From the NCBI RefSeq assembly GCF_018326265.1, contig NZ_AP023360.1:3959501-4023500 (forward strand): a DNA stretch of 64,000 bases, given 5' to 3'. This DNA comes from Catellatospora sp. IY07-71. GTDB taxonomy: Bacteria; Actinomycetota; Actinomycetes; Mycobacteriales; Micromonosporaceae. How positions within the stretch are numbered: position 1 is the first letter of the stretch; each line of letters begins with the position of its first letter. Shown here piece by piece: positions 24,736-32,457 of the stretch. The position numbers and the translations under genes were made by a program. The notes under the pieces are model-generated. The model saw only the letters and a program-made list of their open reading frames with translations. It did no database searches and was not told where the DNA came from.

Positions 24736-25782
24736 ATGCGAGGTTTGATCGTCGAGACGGGACGCCCGGACTCGGCGCGGTACGTCGACGACCTGCCCGA
24801 ACCGGACGAGTCCGAGGGGCAGGTGCTGGTGCAGGCGCTCGCGGTGGGCATCTGCGGCACCGACCGGGAGATCGTCGCGGCGGAGTACGGCACCGCTCCC
24901 GGCCCGGACGGGCGGCTGGTGCTCGGGCACGAGTCGCTGGGCCGGGTGATCTCCGACGACTCCGGCCGCTGGCAGCCCGGCGCCCTGGTCGCCGGGGTGG
25001 TGCGCCGGCCCGACCCGGTGCCGTGCGTGAACTGCCTGGTCGGCGAGTGGGACATGTGCCGCAACGGGCAGTACGTCGAGTGCGGCATCAAGGAGCGGCA
25101 CGGCTTCGCCCGCGAGCGCTGGCGCGTCGAGCCCGACTTCGCGGTCGCGCTGGACCCGGCGCTGCTGGAGGTGGGCATGCTGCTGGAGCCGACCAGCGTG
25201 GTCGCCAAGGCCTGGGAGCACATCGAGCGTATCGGCCTGCGTGCCCGCTACGAGCCAAGCACCGTGCTGGTCACCGGCGCCGGGCCGATCGGCCTGCTCG
25301 CGGCGCTGCTGGGCCGCCAGCGCGACCTCGAGGTGCACGTGCTGGACCGGGCCGAGGACGGCCCGAAGCCGGAACTGGTGGCGGGACTGGGCGCGACGTA
25401 CCACTCCGGCTCGGTGTGCGACGTCGGCTTCAAGCCCGACATCGTGCTGGAGTGCACCGGCGCGCCGCAGGTCATCGCCCAGGTCATCGACCAGGTCGGG
25501 CCGAACGGCACCGTCGCGCTGACCGGCGTCTCCAGCGGCGGCCGCAAGCTCGCCCTGGACCTGGGCGGCCTCAACCGCGACATGGTCCTGGAGAACAACG
25601 TGGTCTTCGGCTCAGTCAACGCCAACCTGCGCCACTGGCAGGAGGCCGCCCACGCGCTCCGCTCCGCCGACCCCGACTGGCTCGCCGCCCTCATCACCCG
25701 CCGCGTCCCCGCCGACCACTACGCCGAGGCCCTCGAAAACCGCCCCGACGACATCAAGGTCGTCCTCGACTTCGCCCCCTGA
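24736..25782 (+). CDS. Zinc-dependent glucose 1-dehydrogenase-type MDR enzyme
   Basis: The 348-residue medium-chain dehydrogenase has the catalytic-zinc region GICGTDREI and GHESLGRV, a structural-zinc lobe CVNCLVGEWDMCRNGQYVEC (residues 97-116) and the Rossmann motif VTGAGPIGLLAALLG. The pattern matches archaeal/actinobacterial glucose dehydrogenases that oxidise glucose with NAD(P) to gluconolactone; a threonine or galactose dehydrogenase is less likely. With the KDG kinase and KDPG aldolase 7 kb away it suggests an oxidative sugar route. TAGGGT-N7-ATG marks a leaderless start, rejecting upstream in-frame codons from 24646. Confidence 0.83.
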   Translation: MRGLIVETGRPDSARYVDDLPEPDESEGQVLVQALAVGICGTDREIVAAEYGTAPGPDGRLVLGHESLGRVISDDSGRWQPGALVAGVVRRPDPVPCVNCLVGEWDMCRNGQYVECGIKERHGFARERWRVEPDFAVALDPALLEVGMLLEPTSVVAKAWEHIERIGLRARYEPSTVLVTGAGPIGLLAALLGRQRDLEVHVLDRAEDGPKPELVAGLGATYHSGSVCDVGFKPDIVLECTGAPQVIAQVIDQVGPNGTVALTGVSSGGRKLALDLGGLNRDMVLENNVVFGSVNANLRHWQEAAHALRSADPDWLAALITRRVPADHYAEALENRPDDIKVVLDFAP

Positions 25783-25850
25783 CGCCCACCCGCCCCGCCC
25801 GACCCGCGCCGCCCGACCCGCGCCGGCCCGCGGTCCGCGCGGCGCGCGCC

Positions 25851-25930
25851 TTGATCGTCCGACTTGCCTGGCACATGGGCGAAAGCGGCTTCAAGATACG
25901 TCCGTCTGCCAGGCAAGTCGGACGATCATG
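25851..25930. repeat. Family A palindrome, copy A3
   Basis: Outer arms pair perfectly over 21 bp (GATCGTCCGACTTGCCTGGC and its complement ending GGACGATC). The inner part is mismatched: CACATGGGC on the left faces TCCGTCTG on the right, as if the two arms came from different subtypes. It lies between convergent genes. Confidence 0.8.
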
Positions 25931-26006
25931 CCCGGCCCGGCCCGCCCGGCCCGCCCGGGGCGGCGCGGTGTGGCTCGGCCCGGCGTCCGTTCGGCGAGGC
26001 GGGCCG

Positions 26007-26798
26007 TCAGGCAGGGGTGTGGGTGGTGGTGAGGATGGTCTCGGCGAGGAGGTCTGGGGCGTCGCTCATGGGGATGTGGCCGCAGCCGGGAAGGGTGACG
26101 TGGCGGGCGTGGGGCAGACGCTCGCGGGCGATGGCGGCCTGGCGGGGGAGCAGGATGCGGTCGCGGTCGCCCCAGGCCACGGTGACCGGCACGTCCGGTG
26201 CGCCGCGGAAGTGGTAGCCCTTGCCGGCGGCACGGGCGACCGACCGGAAGCCGGCGCCGTCCCGCATGGCCAGGGCGTCGGACAGCGCCCGTTCCTCGCC
26301 GATGCGGCCGGGGTGCGTCATGAGCATCGCGAACGCCAGCGCGCGGGTCGGCGACGGGCGCATGTTGGCGCGCAGCAGCGGGCGCGGCAGCAGGGTGCCC
26401 CAGCGGATCGCGGTGAGCACGGTGACCGCGTACCGCGCGTGCCAGCGGGTCCAGAAGCCGGCGGGGGAGATCGCGGTGGCCGAGGCGACGTGCCCGGCCG
26501 CGGCCAGCTCCAGCGCGATCGCGCCGCCGAGGCTGTTGCCCGCGACGTGCGGCCGGTGCAGGCCCTGCGCGGTCAGCCACTGCGCGAGCTGCGCGACGCT
26601 GGCGGCCATGTCGCCCGGCATGCCGCCGTCGGGCACGGGGGAGCGGCCGAAGCCGGGCAGGTCGATCGCGATCACGTCGTGCGCCTCGGCGAGCCGGTCC
26701 AACACGGGCTCCCAGGCCCGCCAGTGGTGGCCGATGCCGTGGATGAGCAGCAGCGGCTCGCCGGACCCGCGCCGCTCGTACGCCACCTCGATGCTCAT
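26007..26798 (-). CDS. Alpha/beta hydrolase
   Basis: The 263-residue hydrolase has the oxyanion stretch LLLIHGIGHHWRAWEP, the nucleophile elbow AGNSLGGAIALE (Ser near 97), the acid in VAWGDRDRILLP and the catalytic His in PGCGHIPMSD. The likely job is hydrolysis of an ester or lactone made by the Baeyer-Villiger monooxygenase at the head of the operon (inference). Its ATG overlaps the stop of the SDR gene in an ATGA junction, so the two are translationally coupled. It ends beside palindrome A3. Confidence 0.88.
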   Translation of the reverse strand: MSIEVAYERRGSGEPLLLIHGIGHHWRAWEPVLDRLAEAHDVIAIDLPGFGRSPVPDGGMPGDMAASVAQLAQWLTAQGLHRPHVAGNSLGGAIALELAAAGHVASATAISPAGFWTRWHARYAVTVLTAIRWGTLLPRPLLRANMRPSPTRALAFAMLMTHPGRIGEERALSDALAMRDGAGFRSVARAAGKGYHFRGAPDVPVTVAWGDRDRILLPRQAAIARERLPHARHVTLPGCGHIPMSDAPDLLAETILTTTHTPA

Positions 26799-27697
26799 GC
26801 CGCCCCCTCGCGCGTCTCGGTGCTGTGTACGCCGAAGGAGCGGCCCAGCGCCGCGACCTCCTGCTCCATGCGTGGCACCAGCGTCCGTGAGCGCCGCCCG
26901 ACCAGCGCGTCGGCCAGCCGCGAGTTCACCAGCGTGCGCAGCCAGTGCACTCCGGCGATCGAACGTGGCACGTACACGCGGCGGCGGCGCCGCTCGATGC
27001 CGCGTACGAACGCCCGCGCGCAGCGCTCCACGGAGGTGATCGAGCCGACGGGCCAGGGCATGGTGCGGAACGAGTCGCGGAACGACGGCAGGTCGGCGCG
27101 GGCGTCGCGGACCAGGTCGGTGTCGATCCAGCCGGGGTGCGCGGTGCCGACGCCCACCCCGTGGTGGGCCAGCTCCAGCCGCAGCGCGGTGCCGAAGTGC
27201 TCGACCCCGGCCTTCGCCGCGCAGTACGCCGACATGCCCGGCAGCGCCGCGAACGCGGCCGTGGACGACACCAGCAGGTAGTAGCCGCGGGCGGCGATGA
27301 CCGGGGCGGCGGTGGCGGCGACGGTGCGCATCACGCCGATCAGGTTCACCTCGACGGTGCGGGCCAGCGCGCCGATGTCGCCGGTCGCGACCGTGCCCAG
27401 GCTCGCGACTCCCGCGTTGGCGACGACGGCGTCGATGCGCCCGAAGGCGGCCAGCGTCCCGGCCACGGCCCGGTCCAGCGCGGCCGAGTCGGTCACGTCG
27501 GCGGCGAACCAGGCGGCGGTGCCGTCGCCGTGCGCGGCGTCGAGCTCGTCGGCGAGCAGCCGCAGCCGGTCCGGCTCCAGCCCGGCCAGCGCGAGCCGGG
27601 CCCCACGGGCGGCGGCGAGCCGGGCGGTGTACTCGCCGATGCCCCGGGCGGCCCCGGTGACCAGCACGACCTGCCCGGACAGGGGCGGCGGCGTCAC
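26795..27697 (-). CDS. Short-chain dehydrogenase/reductase
   Basis: This 300-residue classical SDR has VTGAARGIGEYTARL for NAD(P) binding, VVANAGVASLG, and the active site Ser with YCAAK (Tyr and Lys near 155-160). A C-terminal extension from about 240, rich in arginine, resembles membrane-associated mycobacterial SDRs. It probably oxidises an alcohol to the ketone used by the monooxygenase. The GTG start lies within the TGA of the upstream gene, and its own TGA overlaps the next ATG; the middle gene of a three-gene coupled operon. Confidence 0.88.
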   Translation of the reverse strand: MTPPPLSGQVVLVTGAARGIGEYTARLAAARGARLALAGLEPDRLRLLADELDAAHGDGTAAWFAADVTDSAALDRAVAGTLAAFGRIDAVVANAGVASLGTVATGDIGALARTVEVNLIGVMRTVAATAAPVIAARGYYLLVSSTAAFAALPGMSAYCAAKAGVEHFGTALRLELAHHGVGVGTAHPGWIDTDLVRDARADLPSFRDSFRTMPWPVGSITSVERCARAFVRGIERRRRRVYVPRSIAGVHWLRTLVNSRLADALVGRRSRTLVPRMEQEVAALGRSFGVHSTETREGAA

Positions 27698-29190
27698 CGG
27701 GTCGCCCCGGCGGTCGCGGCGCGGGCGGGCACGGCCCGGTACGCGCCGGGGTCGAAGCGCCGCGTACGCAGCCAGTACGTCCAGGTGTAGCCCGGCCACA
27801 GGGTCGAGTTGCGGCCGTGCTCGTCGAGATACCAGCTGCGGCAGCCGCCGGTGCTCCACACCGTGCCGGCCATCCGCCGGTCCAGCGCCTCGTTGTAGCG
27901 CCGCTGCGTGTCCGGGTCGGGCTCGATGGCGGCACCGGTCCGGTCCAGGTGCCGCAGCGCGCCGAGGAGGTAGCCGAGCTGGCATTCGATCATGAAGACC
28001 ACCGAGTTGTGGCCTAGCCCGGTGTTCGGCCCGAGCAGCAGGAACAGGTTCGGGAAGCCGGACACGGCGACGCCGCGGTAGGCGTACATGCCGCCCGCCC
28101 AGTGCTCGGCCAGGGTGCGCGCGTCGGTGCCCCGGATGGCGTGCGCCATCGGCAGGTCGGTGACGTGGAAGCCGGTGCCGAACACGATCGTGTCCACGGC
28201 GTGGGTACGCCCGTCCGCGGTGACCACCCCGTCCGCGGTGACCCGGGTGATCGGCTCGGTGACCACGTCCACGTTGTCGCGCGCCAGCGCGGGATAGAAG
28301 TCGTCGGACAGCAGCACGCGCTTGCAGCCCATGGTGTAGCGCGGGGTCAGCTTCTCCCGCAGCGCCGGGTCGGCCACCGAGCGGCGCAGGTGCCGCCGGG
28401 CGACGGCCTGGCCCACCCGCATCAGCGCCGGGCGTAGGAACGCGGTGCCCTGCAGTTCGCGGCCCCAGTAGGCGGCGGTCCGGGCCAGCCGGTGGGTGAC
28501 CGGCGCGGCGCGGAACAGCCGCCGCTCCAGCGTGGTGATCCGCCGGTCGCCGCGCGGCAGCACCCAGGCCGGGGTGCGCTGGAACAGCGTCAGCCGCGCG
28601 GCCTGCGGCGCGAGCCGCGGCACGAACTGGATCGCCGAGGCGCCGGTGCCGACGACGGCGATCCGCCGCCCGCGCAGGTCGAGGTCGTGCCGCCAGCGCG
28701 CGGAGTGGAACGTCTCGCCCCGGAAGCCCGCCAGGCCGGGCAGGTCCGGGATGGACGGCTCGGTGAGCGGCCCGCCCGCCGCGACCAGCACGTCGGCCGA
28801 GTACACCCCGTGTGAGGTGTCCAGCCGCCACACCTGGGACTCGGCGTCCCAGGCCGCGCCGTGCACCTCGTGGCCCAGCCGCAGGTGCGGGCGTACGCCG
28901 TGCTCGTCGGCGCAGCGGCGCAGGTAGGCCCAGATCTCGGGCTGCGGCGAGAAGCTGCGGCTCCAGCCGGGGTTGCGGGCGAACGAGAAGGAGTACAGGT
29001 GTGACGGCACGTCGCAGGCGCAGCCGGGGTAGGTGTTGTCGCGCCAGGTGCCGCCCACCTCGGCGCCCCGGTCGAACACCAGGAAGTCGCGGTGGCCCGC
29101 GCCGCGCAGCCGGATCGCCGCGCCGATGCCGCCGAACCCGGCCCCGATGATCGCGATGCGGGTGTGGCGGGGCCCGTCCTTGCTGTTCAC
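27694..29190 (-). CDS. Baeyer-Villiger-type flavin monooxygenase
   Basis: The 498-residue protein has an FAD motif IIGAGFGGIGAAIRL, GGTWRDNTYPGC, the Baeyer-Villiger signature FRGETFHSARW near residue 165 and an NADPH motif VVGTGASAIQ. Such enzymes insert oxygen next to a ketone to make an ester or lactone. The GTG start follows GAGGAGGT at five bases, one of the strongest ribosome sites in the window. With the SDR and hydrolase it forms an alcohol-ketone-ester-acid chain, similar in content to the mycobacterial mymA operon. The divergent TetR gene likely controls it. Confidence 0.9.
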   Translation of the reverse strand: MNSKDGPRHTRIAIIGAGFGGIGAAIRLRGAGHRDFLVFDRGAEVGGTWRDNTYPGCACDVPSHLYSFSFARNPGWSRSFSPQPEIWAYLRRCADEHGVRPHLRLGHEVHGAAWDAESQVWRLDTSHGVYSADVLVAAGGPLTEPSIPDLPGLAGFRGETFHSARWRHDLDLRGRRIAVVGTGASAIQFVPRLAPQAARLTLFQRTPAWVLPRGDRRITTLERRLFRAAPVTHRLARTAAYWGRELQGTAFLRPALMRVGQAVARRHLRRSVADPALREKLTPRYTMGCKRVLLSDDFYPALARDNVDVVTEPITRVTADGVVTADGRTHAVDTIVFGTGFHVTDLPMAHAIRGTDARTLAEHWAGGMYAYRGVAVSGFPNLFLLLGPNTGLGHNSVVFMIECQLGYLLGALRHLDRTGAAIEPDPDTQRRYNEALDRRMAGTVWSTGGCRSWYLDEHGRNSTLWPGYTWTYWLRTRRFDPGAYRAVPARAATAGATR

Positions 29191-29214
29191 CGGTGACCTC
29201 CTCGGCGATGGCGA

Positions 29215-29265
29215 CTGGTACCCATCAGTACCAGGAGCGCTGCCTCAGAAATTACCACCGGGTAA
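29215..29265. promoter_or_regulatory. Candidate TetR operator
   Basis: CTGGTAC (29215-29221) and GTACCAG (29228-29234) form a 20-bp palindrome with a 6-bp spacer, typical in size for TetR dimers, only 25 bp upstream of the monooxygenase start. A second palindrome TTACC-N4-GGTAA is at 29252-29265. Both lie in the intergenic space shared with the TetR gene. Confidence 0.65.
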
Positions 29266-29351
29266 CACGGCGCGGAAGGACCGAAAAGCGTGCGGGCCGC
29301 CGGTACAGTCGGCACCCATTCGACCCTGTGCTTCCGAGCAGCGGAGGAGCC

Positions 29352-29963
29352 ATGGCCGCCCCCACCAGAACGTTCGAGTCCGTCCGGCGCGACCTGACCA
29401 CGGCGCTGGCCACCTGCGTGGCGGAGAAGGGTTACGCGTCCACCACCATCGCCGACGTCGTGGCGCTGGCCCGCGTCTCCAAGCGCACGTTCTACGAGCA
29501 CTTCTCCGCCAAGGAGGAGTGCCTGATGGCGCTGTACGAGCACGTCTGCGACCGGCTCATGCTGATCATCAGGGCGGCCGCCTCCGGTGACCAGCCGTGG
29601 CCGCAGCGCATCAGCGACGGCGCCGCGGCGTATCTCGGCGCGCTGGAGACCATGCCCGCGTTCACCCGGACCATGCTGGTCGAGGTGCAGGCGGCCGGGC
29701 ACCGCGCGTTCCAGCTGCGCCAGCGCACCCTGCAGCGCTTCGCCGGCACGCTGGTCGACCTGGTCGAGGGCGGCCGGCTCACCGACCCCGAGCTGCAGCC
29801 GCTGTCGCAGCCGCAGGCGCTGGCCATCGTCGGCGGGATCAACGAGCTGCTGCTGCACGCCATCGACCCGTACGCCGACACCGCCGGCCCGGACGTGCAG
29901 GGTCGCTTCGCCGCGCTGCACGAGGACGTGGTCCGCCTGATCTCGGCGGTGCTCAAGGGCTGA
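29352..29963 (+). CDS. TetR-family transcriptional regulator
   Basis: The 203-residue protein has an N-terminal TetR helix-turn-helix (about 8-55: TIADVVALARVSKRTFYEHF) and an all-helical ligand domain with acidic and hydrophobic pockets. A GGAGGAG ribosome site lies just before the ATG at 29352; an in-frame codon at 29193 would cross the operator and is rejected. Divergent placement from the monooxygenase operon and the CTGGTAC-N6-GTACCAG palindrome make it the likely local repressor, released by a ketone, lipid or similar compound (inference). Confidence 0.88.
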   Translation: MAAPTRTFESVRRDLTTALATCVAEKGYASTTIADVVALARVSKRTFYEHFSAKEECLMALYEHVCDRLMLIIRAAASGDQPWPQRISDGAAAYLGALETMPAFTRTMLVEVQAAGHRAFQLRQRTLQRFAGTLVDLVEGGRLTDPELQPLSQPQALAIVGGINELLLHAIDPYADTAGPDVQGRFAALHEDVVRLISAVLKG

Positions 29964-30271
29964 AGCTGCACAGCGGGTGATCAAGACATAGACATCCGGT
30001 GTTGTGTCAGGGATGTTTCCTGTGCGACGATGACCGCGTTCGCGTTGGGAGCACGCGCGACATCCTCGCCGAGGGCACCCGGTTTGCACCACCGGGACGG
30101 CGACGGCACGGACCGGTTCTGGTCGCGTGCGTTCACCTCAGTTCCGCCCGCCGGGCCGGGCAATCCGCAGCACTGCGTGACGCCCCCGGCGCGGCCCTCC
30201 TCCCGGCCGTGGCCTAGGCGTCCACACCGGACCCCGGCCCCGGGGCCCGGCCAAGGCCCAAGGAGTAGGCA
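29964..30271 (+). promoter_or_regulatory. Upstream region of the GH6 cellulase gene
   Basis: This 308-bp gap separates tetR from the cellulase. It has an AT-richer first 50 bp, a likely promoter zone, and TGGGAGC at 30046-30052, which is one half of the CebR operator TGGGAGCGCTCCCA known in Streptomyces cellulase genes; the other half is poor here. Short open frames inside (from 29999 and 30030) lack ribosome sites and coding character. AAGGAG precedes the cellulase ATG. Confidence 0.4.
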
Positions 30272-32389
30272 ATGAGATTCCCGATCACCCTGTCCGGAAG
30301 GCGCAAGGCGATAGCGCTGACCGGCGCGAGCGCCCTCGTGGTAGCGGGCCTCGTGACGCTGCCCGCCGCGATGGCGCACGCCGCACCCGGCTGCGACATC
30401 ACCTACGCCACCAACGAGTGGACCGAGGCGCCGGGCTCCGGCGGCTTCACCGCCAACATCACCGTGAAGAACACCGGTGACGCGCTCACCAGCTGGACGC
30501 TGCGCTACTCGTACGCCAACGGCCAGACCCTCACCCTGCCCGGCTGGTCGGCCAACTGGGCCCAGTCCGGCGCGAACGTCACCGCCTCGAACCTGTCCTA
30601 CAACGGCGCGCTGGCCACCGGCGCGTCGACCAGCATCGGCATCAACGGCCGCTGGTCGGGCAGCAACGCCAAGCCGACGTCGTTCACGCTGAACAACACC
30701 ACCTGCACCACCGGCGGCGTGACCCCGAGCCCGAGCACCAGCCCGAGCACCGGCCCGAGCCCCAGCACGAGCCCGAGCAGCAGCCCGAGCCCGCAGGCCC
30801 GCTCGATCATCATCTCGCCGGCGTCGGTGAGCGTGGCCGAGGGCTCCAGCTCCTCGGTGACGGTCAAGCTGAGCGCCGCGCCGACCTCCAACGTGACCGT
30901 GACGCTGGCCCGCTCCGGCGACACCAGCATCACCGCCCCGTCCTCGGTCACCCTGACTCCGTCGAACGCGGTGGCGGGTGTGGCCGTCTCCATCGCCGCC
31001 GCCGAGGACAGCGACCAGACCCACGGCACCGCGACCGTCGCGGCGTCCGCCTCGGGCTACACCGGCGCCTCGCTGGCGGTCACCGAGATCGACAACGACA
31101 TCACGCAGAGCGGCAAGGTCGACAACCCGTACGCCGGCGCGACCGGCTACGTGAACCCGAACTGGCGCTCCCGGGCCGTCGCCGAGCCGGGCGGCTCGCG
31201 GGTGGCCAACACCTCCACCGGCATCTGGCTGGACCGGATCGCGGCCATCGCGGGCAACAGCACCACCATGGGCCTGCGGGCGCACCTGGACGAGGCCGTG
31301 CTGCAGGACGCCGCCAACGGCTCCGCCGCGCTGACCATCCAGTTCGTCATCTACAACCTGCCCGGCCGCGACTGCTCGGCGCTCGCGTCCAACGGTGAGC
31401 TGGGCGTCGACGAGCTGCCGCGCTACAAGGCGGAGTACATCGACCCGATCGCGGCGATCATGTCCGACACGAAGTACAGCAACCTGCGCATCGTGGCGAT
31501 CATCGAGATCGACTCGCTGCCGAACCTGGTGACCAACCTCAACATCGCCAAGTGCGCCACGATGAACTCCAACGGCGGCTACGTCAAGGGCGTCGGGTAC
31601 GCGCTGAACAAGCTGGGCGCCATCGCGAACGTGTACAACTACATCGACTCGGCCCACCACGGCTGGATCGGCTGGGACACCAACTTCGGCCCGACCGCGG
31701 TCAAGCTGAAGGAGGCGGCGGTCGCCGAGGGCAGCACGGTCAGCAAGGTGCACGGCTTCATCACCAACACCTCCAACTACTCGGCGCTGGTCGAGCCGTA
31801 CATCAACATCAGCGGCACCATCGGCGGCCAGCCGGTGCGCCAGGCCAAGTGGGTCGACTGGAACTACTACGCCGACGAGCTGTCGTTCGCGCAGGCGTTC
31901 CGCAACCGCCTGGTCCAGGAGGGCTTCACCTCCAACATCGGCATGCTGATCGACACCTCGCGCAACGGCTGGGGCAACTGCGTGCAGACCCCGTGCCAGC
32001 CGATCCAGACCACCCGTCCCACCGCGGCCAGCACCTCGACCGTGCTGGACACCTACATCAACCAGTCGCGCATCGACCGGCGTATCCACCCCGGCAACTG
32101 GTGCAACCAGGCCGGTGCCGGCATGGGCGAGCGCCCGACCGCCGCGCCGCAGCCCGGCATCGACGCCTACGTCTGGATCAAGCCTCCGGGCGAGTCCGAC
32201 GGCTCCAGCTCCCTCATTCCGAACGACGAGGGCAAGGGCTTCGACCGGATGTGCGACCCGACCTACACCGGTAACCAGCTCAACGGCAACAACATGACCG
32301 GCTCGCTGGGCAACGCCCCGATCTCGGGCCAGTGGTTCTCGGCCCAGTTCCAGCAGCTGATGGCCAACGCCTACCCCCCGCTGTCCTGA
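30272..32389 (+). CDS. Secreted GH6 cellobiohydrolase/endoglucanase with CBM2 and Calx-beta domains
   Basis: The 705-residue protein has a signal peptide (1-37), a CBM2 cellulose-binding module (about 39-147, Cys at each end), a Pro-Ser-Thr linker (150-176), a Calx-beta-like domain (about 177-280; VSVAEGSSSSVTVKLS, VTEIDNDI) and a GH6 catalytic domain (about 285-705). GH6 signatures are FVIYNLPGRDCSALAS and VAIIEIDSLPNLV. GH6 enzymes attack cellulose with inversion, releasing cellobiose. The Calx-beta domain between binding and catalytic parts is less common and may act as a calcium-stiffened spacer. Repeat D3 follows within 5 bp. Confidence 0.92.
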   Translation: MRFPITLSGRRKAIALTGASALVVAGLVTLPAAMAHAAPGCDITYATNEWTEAPGSGGFTANITVKNTGDALTSWTLRYSYANGQTLTLPGWSANWAQSGANVTASNLSYNGALATGASTSIGINGRWSGSNAKPTSFTLNNTTCTTGGVTPSPSTSPSTGPSPSTSPSSSPSPQARSIIISPASVSVAEGSSSSVTVKLSAAPTSNVTVTLARSGDTSITAPSSVTLTPSNAVAGVAVSIAAAEDSDQTHGTATVAASASGYTGASLAVTEIDNDITQSGKVDNPYAGATGYVNPNWRSRAVAEPGGSRVANTSTGIWLDRIAAIAGNSTTMGLRAHLDEAVLQDAANGSAALTIQFVIYNLPGRDCSALASNGELGVDELPRYKAEYIDPIAAIMSDTKYSNLRIVAIIEIDSLPNLVTNLNIAKCATMNSNGGYVKGVGYALNKLGAIANVYNYIDSAHHGWIGWDTNFGPTAVKLKEAAVAEGSTVSKVHGFITNTSNYSALVEPYINISGTIGGQPVRQAKWVDWNYYADELSFAQAFRNRLVQEGFTSNIGMLIDTSRNGWGNCVQTPCQPIQTTRPTAASTSTVLDTYINQSRIDRRIHPGNWCNQAGAGMGERPTAAPQPGIDAYVWIKPPGESDGSSSLIPNDEGKGFDRMCDPTYTGNQLNGNNMTGSLGNAPISGQWFSAQFQQLMANAYPPLS

Positions 32390-32393
32390 CCGA

Positions 32394-32447
32394 GTTAAGA
32401 AGGGCACCTTCTCATCGCTTTGCGATGTAGAAGGTGCCCTTCTTAAC
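32394..32447. terminator. Family D palindrome, copy D3 (bidirectional terminator)
   Basis: The best-preserved family D copy: GTTAAGAAGGGCACCTTCT pairs perfectly with AGAAGGTGCCCTTCTTAAC, with inner CATCGC-TTT-GCGATG. The flanking TTAA gives U-rich ends on both strands. It lies between the stops of the convergent cellulase and penicillin-binding protein genes. Confidence 0.9.
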
Positions 32448-32457
32448 GTCCTGCTGG

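Noticed and set aside
26795-28831. Minus-strand frame of 678 codons covering the SDR and half of the monooxygenase
   Set aside because: The N-terminal two-thirds are out of frame with the monooxygenase, which has all its FAD and Baeyer-Villiger motifs.
30030-30271. An 81-codon frame before the cellulase
   Set aside because: No ribosome site, a Pro/Arg/Gly composition typical of noncoding GC-rich DNA, and its stop overlaps the cellulase start.
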